DNA from: Leifsonia xyli subsp. xyli str. CTCB07
GTDB lineage: Bacteria > Actinomycetota > Actinomycetes > Actinomycetales > Microbacteriaceae
DNA: 64,000 nucleotides
Assembly: GCF_000007665.1 (NCBI RefSeq)
Contig: NC_006087.1
Coordinates: 1,364,001 to 1,428,000, forward strand
Reading direction: 5' to 3'
In this document: piece after piece, positions 58,752 through 64,000 of the stretch
How the letters are laid out: each line of letters begins with the position of its first letter
Position numbering within the stretch: the first letter of the stretch is position 1
The notes under the pieces: model-generated
Databases searched by the model: none
What the model saw: only the letters and a program-made list of their open reading frames with translations
What the model was told of the DNA's origin: nothing
Program-made: the position numbers and the translations under genes

Positions 58752-58753
58752 GC

Positions 58754-59572
58754 ATGTCAGCACCCGGTTCCGGCGCGCGACCCGCACGGCCGTCTTCGAT
58801 CGCCCAGCTCCGGGCGGTCGCACAGCCGCCCGAGGTCCGCGGCCGCCGCAACGCCGAACACTGGACGGCCTCCCTCTACCTGCGGAACCTCTCGCCCTAC
58901 CTAACCTGGTCGCTGCTGAGGACCTCGATCTCGGCCAACGGCGTGACCGGCCTGATGATCCTCACCGGCTGGGCGACCGCCGCGAGCCTGCTCATCCCGG
59001 GCATCGGCGGCGCCGCCCTCGCCCTCGTGCTCGGCCAGGCACAGATGCTGGTGGACTGCTGCGACGGCGAGGTGGCCCGCTGGCGCGGGACCTCCTCACC
59101 CGCAGGCGTCTTCCTCGACAATGTCGGGCACTACTCCACCGAGACGCTGATCGCGATCGCTCTCGGCATCCGCGCGGCGGGCTACCCCTTCGAGACGCCG
59201 GCGGACTTCCTCTGGACCACCCTCGGCACGCTGCTCGCGCTGATCGTCGTGCTGAACAAGGCGCTCAACGACATGGTGCGCGTCGCGCGCGCCAACGCCG
59301 GGCTGCCGAAACTCACGGAAACGCAATTCGAGTACGCGCCGACCCACGGCCTCATCGCCAGGCTGCGGCGGGCGGCACGCTTCGTGCCATTCCACCGTCT
59401 GTACCACTCGGTCGAGCTGACCATGCTCATCTTCGTGTCCGCGATCGCCGGGCTCGTCATCGGGCCGGTGCTGGCGGACCGCATCCTCCTCTCCGCCCTG
59501 GTTCCGCTCGCCCTGCTCGCTCTGATCGGGCACTTCGTGACGATCATGGCGTCGAAGCGGGTCCGTGTCTGA
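58754..59572 (+). CDS. CDP-alcohol phosphatidyltransferase family protein
   Basis: A 272-residue polytopic enzyme. The signature region is DCCDGEVARWRGTSSPAGVFLDNVGH: D101, D104-G105, A108-R109, G118, D122. This is exact in spacing to the family motif except that the last Asp (position 126) is His. It would transfer a phosphoalcohol from a CDP donor to an alcohol acceptor, here perhaps a polymer or lipid intermediate. It lies two bases after the first GT2 and overlaps the second by eight bases. Confidence 0.85.
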   Translation: MSAPGSGARPARPSSIAQLRAVAQPPEVRGRRNAEHWTASLYLRNLSPYLTWSLLRTSISANGVTGLMILTGWATAASLLIPGIGGAALALVLGQAQMLVDCCDGEVARWRGTSSPAGVFLDNVGHYSTETLIAIALGIRAAGYPFETPADFLWTTLGTLLALIVVLNKALNDMVRVARANAGLPKLTETQFEYAPTHGLIARLRRAARFVPFHRLYHSVELTMLIFVSAIAGLVIGPVLADRILLSALVPLALLALIGHFVTIMASKRVRV

Positions 59573-60446
59573 CCCGGCGATCGCCGTCGTGGTGCTCACA
59601 CAGGGCACGCGGCCGGTGGAGCTGCGCCGTGGTGTCGAGTCCGTCCTGGCGCAGTCCGGCGTGTGTACGGACATCGTCGTGGTCGGGAACGGCTGGGACC
59701 CGGCGACCGCGGAGCCCGCGCTGCCAGCGGGCGTCAAGACCCTCGCACTGCCGGAGAACCTGGGCATCCCGGCCGGCCGGAACCGCGGCGTGCCGCTGGT
59801 CGAGGGCGAGACGCTGTTCTTCCTGGACGACGACGCCGCCCTCCCGGAGCCGACGTTCCTGGCCGACGGGGTAGCGCTCATCCGGGCCGACCCGGGCATC
59901 GGAATGCTCCAGCCACGACTGCGCGACCCGGAGGGGAAGCCCGCGCCACGCCGCTGGATTCCGCGCATCCGCAAGGGCGACGCCGCGCAGTCCGGAAACG
60001 TGTTCTCCGTCCTGGAAGCGGCCGTGCTGCTCCCCCGGACGGTCTTCGACGCCGCCGGTGGCTGGGCCGACCCGTTCTTCTACGCCCACGAAGGCATCGA
60101 TCTGGCGTGGAAGGTCTGGGATCAGGGCAAGCGGGTCTGGTACACCGGCGACCTGGTGGCCGAGCACCCCGCTGTCTCCCCCACTCGGCACTCGTACTAC
60201 TACCGGCTCAACGCGCGCAATCGTGTCTGGCTCGCACGGCGGAACCTGCCCGCGGTGCTCGTACCGCTGTACGTCGGCTCGTGGACCGGCATCCAGCTGC
60301 TGCGCTGGTTCCGCAAACCTGCTGTCCTCCGTGCCTGGTTCGGTGGCTGGGCGGAGGGCTGGCGCGCCGATCCCGGCGAGCGGAAGCCCCTGAGCTGGCG
60401 GACTGTGTGGCGGATGACGCGCGCCGGCCGGCCGCCGATCGTCTAG
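59565..60446 (+). CDS. GT2 glycosyltransferase
   Basis: A 293-residue glycosyltransferase with GT-A motifs: IAVVVLTQGTRPVELRRGVESVLAQSG, PENLGIPAGRNRGVPLVEGETLFFLDDDAALP (DDD metal-binding site) and FFYAHEGIDLAWKVWDQGKRVWYTG (the E-D-acceptor region). The C-terminal part resembles rhamnosyl/galactofuranosyl transferases. The GTG start overlaps the previous gene by eight bases. Its stop overlaps that of the convergent nitrilase pseudogene by four bases. Confidence 0.88.
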   Translation: MSDPAIAVVVLTQGTRPVELRRGVESVLAQSGVCTDIVVVGNGWDPATAEPALPAGVKTLALPENLGIPAGRNRGVPLVEGETLFFLDDDAALPEPTFLADGVALIRADPGIGMLQPRLRDPEGKPAPRRWIPRIRKGDAAQSGNVFSVLEAAVLLPRTVFDAAGGWADPFFYAHEGIDLAWKVWDQGKRVWYTGDLVAEHPAVSPTRHSYYYRLNARNRVWLARRNLPAVLVPLYVGSWTGIQLLRWFRKPAVLRAWFGGWAEGWRADPGERKPLSWRTVWRMTRAGRPPIV

Positions 60447-61244
60447 CCGGCAGGCTCGACCCGGTAGCGCCGCAGTTCCAGCGCAGGGTTCCTCTCGCGC
60501 ACGGCTGCGAGACGCTCGGGCGAGGCGTTCGCGACGGCGACGCCGGTCTCCTCACCGATGCCGGCGATCGTGACCCCCACCGGATCGACAATCCGGCTGG
60601 CGCCGACACCGGATGACGGAGGATGGCCCGCAGCGGCGATGTAGATCGTGTTCTCGATGGCGCGCGCGGCGAGCAGCGTGGCCCAGTGCTGCTCTTTGAG
60701 CGGACCGCGCACCACTGGGCGGGAAGGGCGACGAGCTGCGCTCCGGCATCCACGAGGCGGCGGGTCACTTCGGGAAAGCGGAGGTCATAGCAGGTCTGCA
60801 TCCCGACCCGGAGGCCGTCAACGTCGAACGTCTCCGGCCGGGCAAGGTCTCCCGGGATCACCCAGTCGGACTCGCAAGAGCCGAACGCGTCGTAGAGGTG
60901 CTGTTTGCGGTACACCGCCACCGTCGCCCCCAACGGGTCGACGGCGACGAGCGTGTTGGAGAACTTGTGAGGCTCCCCCGTCCGCTCGACCAGTCCGGCG
61001 ATGGCGAACACCCTGTGCCGGCGGGCCGCATCCGCGAGCGAATGGACGAAATCGCCATCGAGCGGTTCGGCGTTGTCGGCGAAAGAGAGACCGAGCGGGT
61101 CCGCGAAGTATGAGGAGTGCTCGGGGAAGACGACGAGCCGCGCTCCTCGTTCCACCGCGTCGGCGAGCAGCGCCGCGACAGTTCCCCGGTTGTGAGCGGG
61201 TCGGTGGGAGCGAACTGGACGACGGCGACCCCGGCGCCGCTCAC
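60443..61244 (-). pseudogene. carbon-nitrogen hydrolase, two frameshifts
   Basis: Starts GTG, VSGAGVAVVQFAPTD. The frame shifts near 61190 to LLADAVERGARLVVFPEHSSYF (catalytic Glu) and VAVYRKQHLYDAFG (Lys), then VGMQTCYDLRFPEVTRRLVDAGAQLVALPAQW (Cys). It shifts again near 60715 to GPLKEQHWATLLAARAIENTIYIAAAGHP and ends RYRVEPAG. The Glu-Lys-Cys triad of the nitrilase superfamily is visible but spread over frames. The start overlaps the stop of the histidine kinase remnant (GTGA). Confidence 0.88.
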
Positions 61245-61662
61245 GTGGCCGCCTCGACCTCGGGAGCCGCCTGCTTCGCCGGCGCGGACTTCTCCGCGGG
61301 CAGGTGCAGGCTGATCGAGGTGCCGACCTCTTCGCTCTGGATATCGAGACGACCGCCGTGCGCCGTCACGATCGCCTTCGTGATCGTGAGCCCGAGGCCC
61401 ACCCCCGGAACCGCGTTGCGTGTCGCCGTCGACGCGCGGAAGAAGCGCTGCGAGAGGCTGCTCAGCTCCACCGCCGGGGATGCCGATGCCGGTGTCGGTG
61501 ACAGTGATCACCACCTCCTCCCCCGTCTCCCGCAGAGCGACGGTGACCGTCCCACCGGCCGGAGTCTTGAGCGCGTTCGAGACGAGGTTGTCCACAGCCT
61601 GCCCCAGACGGACCGTGTCACCGAGAACCTGGATGGGATGGTCGGGCACTGGCGGATTCAGT
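61241..61662 (-). pseudogene. sensor histidine kinase, 3' part only
   Basis: The minus strand encodes LGDTVRLGQAVDNLVSNALKTPAGGTVTVALRETGEEVVITVTDTGIGIPG (N and G1 boxes of the HATPase domain). It then frameshifts near 61475 to SQRFFRASTATRNAVPGVGLGLTITKAIVTAHGGRLDIQSEEVGTSISLHLPA (G2 box). The sensor, HAMP and phospho-acceptor histidine regions are missing because the IS30 element begins right at the break. The lesion in the ATPase domain shows decay beyond the insertion. Its partner response regulator is not visible. Confidence 0.85.
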
Positions 61663-63137
61663 GGTTGTTGCAACACGACGATTAGCTGGCGAGTAGTTTA
61701 GCGAGGCGTTCGGCTGGGGTTTCCCAGCCGAGCGTTTTGCGTGGGCGGGTGTTGAGCTCGTGGGCGACGTTCGTCAGGTCGGTTGCGGTGAATCGGGCGA
61801 GGTCTGTTCCCTTTCCCTTGGGGAAGTATTGGCGAAGGAGTCCGTTGGTGTTCTCGTTGCTGCCGCGTTGCCAGGGACTCGCGGGGTCGCAGAAGTAGAC
61901 CGGGATGTCGGTGGCTATCGTGAACGACTTGTGAGCTGCCATTTCCGAGCCCTGGTCCCAGGTGATCGAGCGACGGAGTTCGCGTGGGAGTGTCTTGACG
62001 GCGCTGATCAGTCCGTCCCGGACGGATTCTGCGGTGCGATCGATGGGGAGATGGATCAGCATCACGAACCGGGTGGAGCGTTCCACGAGGGTGCCGATGG
62101 CGCTGTTGCGGTGTCCGCCGATGATGAGGTCGCCTTCCCAATGTCCGGGAACGGCGCGGTCCTCGATTTCGGCGGGACGGTCGGAGATCATTACCATCGG
62201 ATCCGCGAAACGATGTCTGCGAGCGGCGCCAGAACGATGCGGTTTCCGCTTGGCCCGGCCGGTCCGCAGCACCATCGTGAGCTCGCGGCGGAGTTGTCCA
62301 CGGCCCTGCACGTAGAAGGCTTGATAGATCGTCTCGTGCGCCACGCGCATCTCCGCATCGCCGGGGAACTCGCGGATCAGCGACCGGCTGATCTGCTCCG
62401 GCGACCAACGTAGCGTCAGCTTCCGTTGAACGTAACTGCGCAGCTGCGGATTGCGGACCAGCCTCGTGGCTTTCGGTCGCGGTCGGCGGCTGGCCGCTTT
62501 CCGATGCGCCACGTATGGATGGTAGCCGCCCTCTCCAGGAAGCTGATTCCGGCGAATCTCTCGACTGATCGTCGACACCGAGCGACCAAGCTTGGCCGCG
62601 ACCCGACACAACGAAAGGCCGGCCCTGGTCAGGTCCCGGATCAGCTCACGCTCCTGCAGGGAGAGGAATCGTGGGTGGAGTGCGGCTTCGAGCGAACGCA
62701 TCGACGCCCGCTGAACAGGATCAACAACGACAGGCACCCTGTCTTTGTAATCGACCACGCGACCATCTGGATAAATGCGTCGCCCGTTCGACTGTCCCAG
62801 AGGTATCCCGTGTTCGGGCTGATTCCGACTCGTCCCACCGCTTCGCGGCGCGAGAGCCCGCTGCTCCGCAGCTCCAGGTACTCGTCCTTGCATGGGTGCG
62901 CGCTCATGCCGCCGCCGGTGTAGCCGTGACTAGCCAGGCCCGCCTTGCGAACCCATTGCGCGCACGTCGCGGGGTTGAACCCTAGCTCCCTCGCCGCGAT
63001 CGTCGTACTCCTGGACTCCTTGAAAATGACGAAGAAGGCTTCACGCTCCGCCTGGGTGTACTTCCTCTTCCCCGCACTGCGCCTTAAACGGGACACGGTC
63101 CTTGCAACTCCTAGAAACTCCAGATGTTGCAACAACC
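61663..63137 (-). mobile_element. IS30-family insertion sequence
   Basis: A 1475-bp element with terminal inverted repeats GGTTGTTGCAACA (61663-61675 and complement at 63125-63137). Most of its length is one minus-strand transposase. No matching short target duplication is evident: the left flank ends AGT and the right flank begins GCT. One side may therefore have been rearranged, which agrees with the absence of any kinase sequence on the far side. Confidence 0.82.
61682..63096 (-). pseudogene. IS30-family transposase split by a frameshift
   Basis: From GTG 63096 one frame encodes KRKYTQAEREAFFVIFKESRSTTIAARELGFNPATCAQWVRKAG and RREAVGRVGISPNTGYLWD. Near 62800 the frame changes and continues QSNGRRIYPDGRVVDYKD, the IS30 HTH (LSLCRVAAKLGRSVSTISREIRRN) and the DDE core (GHWEGDLIIGG, SITWDQGSEMAAH, SPWQRGSNENTNGLLRQYFPKG) to ERLAKLLAS. 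The second frame alone holds the catalytic domain and most of the DNA-binding domain. A deletion or a programmed shift are both possible. Confidence 0.8.
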
Positions 63138-63308
63138 GCTAGAACCCAAGATGCACCCGACACCGCTTCTTTTCACTCCTGTCTCCCTCATATTCTCAGA
63201 ACTCACCTGCCTGACTGCTCACGCCTCCGATCCTCACGCCCTCCACCGCTCCCATCGCCCGCTCAGCCTCACCCCTTTTTCCTCCCCCTGTAACTGAAGG
63301 GACGCATG

Positions 63309-63556
63309 CTACGGCGGCACCGTGGAGCGCACCTCCCTCACAAGAAGTGTCTTGTGAGGGAGGTGCTGGTAAAGGGGTGGTGTGATTCGCCCTGGGTTTG
63401 GTTCCTGTTGGGAGTCTTGAGAAACGGTTGCTCTTAAGGGTGATTCGGTTTCGGTGTAGTGGGCTTGTCCGGCCTCGATCGGGGTGCGTATGTCGAGTTC
63501 TCCGTGGAAGCGCTGGTCGTTCCACCACCACACATGGGCGTGAGGAGCGAATTGGT
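63309..63556 (-). pseudogene. 3' end of an IS3-family OrfB
   Basis: The minus strand encodes QFAPHAHVWWWNDQRFHGELDIRTPIEAGQAHYTETESPLRATVSQDS and a tail, which is the C-terminus of an IS3-type transposase after its last catalytic Glu region. It is truncated at its 5' side where a second IS3-type element begins in the opposite direction. The segment 63138-63308 between this remnant and the IS30 element holds no gene that I can see. Confidence 0.7.
63329..63366. repeat. 16-bp perfect palindromic hairpin
   Basis: GCACCTCCCTCACAAG (63329-63344) and its exact complement (63351-63366) enclose a six-base loop. It lies within the tail of the OrfB remnant. It could be a terminator or part of an insertion-sequence end. 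Confidence 0.75.
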
Positions 63557-63604
63557 GACAACTGATCGTTAGTGCTGTGGGGTGCTAACGGGGAGGATGT
63601 CATT

Positions 63605-63778
63605 ATGCCTGCTGTTTATCCCAGAGAGTTCCGTGACGATGTCGCCGCGGACGACGCGGCGGAGTTGCGGGAGGCGCGGAAACGGATTCGGTTGCTGGAG
63701 CAGGAGAACGAGGTCCTTCGCCGTGCGGCGGCGTATCTTTCGCAGGCGAACCTGAAACTAGGTGGCTCCCCCAAATGA
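63605..63778 (+). pseudogene. IS3-family OrfA with internal deletion
   Basis: A 57-codon frame: MPAVYPREFRDDV joined directly to ADDAAELREARKRIRLLEQENEVLRRAAAYLSQANLKLGGSPK. The leucine-zipper part is intact, but the roughly 40 residues that normally carry the helix-turn-helix are missing, in frame. The stop overlaps the orfB start (ATGA), as in many IS3 elements. Confidence 0.75.
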
Positions 63779-64000
63779 CATACCCGCTCGTATCCGAGCT
63801 CGCCGACGCGGGAATCCCCGTGACGGTGTCGTGCCGGGTTCTGAAGCTCGCCCGTCAGCCGTACTACCGATGGCGCAACGACCCTGTCCGGGAAGCTGAC
63901 GTGCTCCGCGCGCACCGCATCAACGCCCTGCACGACGCTCACCACGACGACCCGACGTCGGCTACCAATACCTGGCCGATGAAGCCCGTCGCGCGGGCTG
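63775..64000 (+). pseudogene. IS3-family OrfB, frameshifted and cut by the window
   Basis: MTYPLVSELADAGIPVTVSCRVLKLARQPYYRWRNDPVREADVLRAHRINALHDAHHDDP is the N-terminal HTH_21-like region of an IS3 transposase. Near 63955 the frame shifts: the other frame resumes GYQYLADEARRAG, as expected for the family. The catalytic domain is beyond the window. Confidence 0.75.

Larger units (their letters stand above)
63557..64000 (+). mobile_element. IS3-family element, running off the window
   Basis: An orfA-orfB pair in the plus direction, with orfA internally deleted and orfB frameshifted. The left boundary is set where the opposite-strand OrfB remnant loses homology. I cannot place the inverted repeat exactly, and the right end is outside the window. 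Confidence 0.65.

Overview
The window looks like chromosome of a high-GC actinobacterium of the family Microbacteriaceae. Supporting signs are many GTG/TTG starts, start codons preceded by a -10 box with no ribosome binding site (leaderless genes), typical actinobacterial neighbourhoods (ilvD-ilvB-ilvN-ilvC-serA-leuB-ilvE; prfB-ftsE-ftsX-smpB-ssrA; clpS-DUF2017; a DUF3039 gene) and a tmRNA tag ending in ALAA. About ten ordinary genes are broken by nonsense codons, frameshifts or truncation, and three IS families are present. That degree of decay suggests a genome shrinking in a host-restricted lifestyle; Leifsonia xyli or a close relative is my inference, not shown by a search.

Layout. 1-10.6 kb (minus strand): branched-chain amino acid and serine synthesis. 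ilvD-ilvB-ilvN-ilvC form one operon closed by a strong hairpin, followed by a dead cutC, serA, leuB and ilvE. 10.6-13.0 kb: trehalose synthesis (otsA-otsB). 13.1-24 kb: mixed region with an SGNH lipoprotein, an anion permease, a dead zwf, a GH15 enzyme, clpS-DUF2017, a ROK regulator coupled to a dead Gfo/Idh/MocA dehydrogenase, and a frameshifted AI-2E-type exporter. 24-26.1 kb: poorly conserved accessory stretch next to tRNA-Lys (PAP2-like membrane protein, dead XRE regulator, degenerate hydrophobic peptide). 26.2-34.7 kb: hisN-like phosphatase, ArsR regulator, NatAB-type ABC pair, DUF2809 protein, adenosine/adenine deaminase, amino acid permease, DEAD-box helicase.

34.8-36.3 kb is an IS graveyard with an IS481-type element flanked by a CTAG duplication. 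36.5-42.6 kb holds trans-translation (ssrA, smpB) and division/translation genes (ftsX, ftsE, prfB) and tRNA-Leu. 42.6-44.4 kb is a second tRNA-adjacent accessory stretch with a secreted Ig-like protein and a recombinase-like HTH remnant. 44.4-51.6 kb: dedA, murI-rph-rdgB, pncB, DUF3039 and an ABC exporter pair.

51.9-60.4 kb appears to build and export a cell-surface glycopolymer: nucleotidyltransferase, polysaccharide-type ABC exporter, two GT2 glycosyltransferases and a CDP-alcohol phosphotransferase, with an HtrA-type protease and an unknown membrane-associated protein in between. 60.4-64.0 kb is decaying: a frameshifted nitrilase-family gene, a histidine kinase cut by an IS30-family element, and two IS3-family fragments at the window end.
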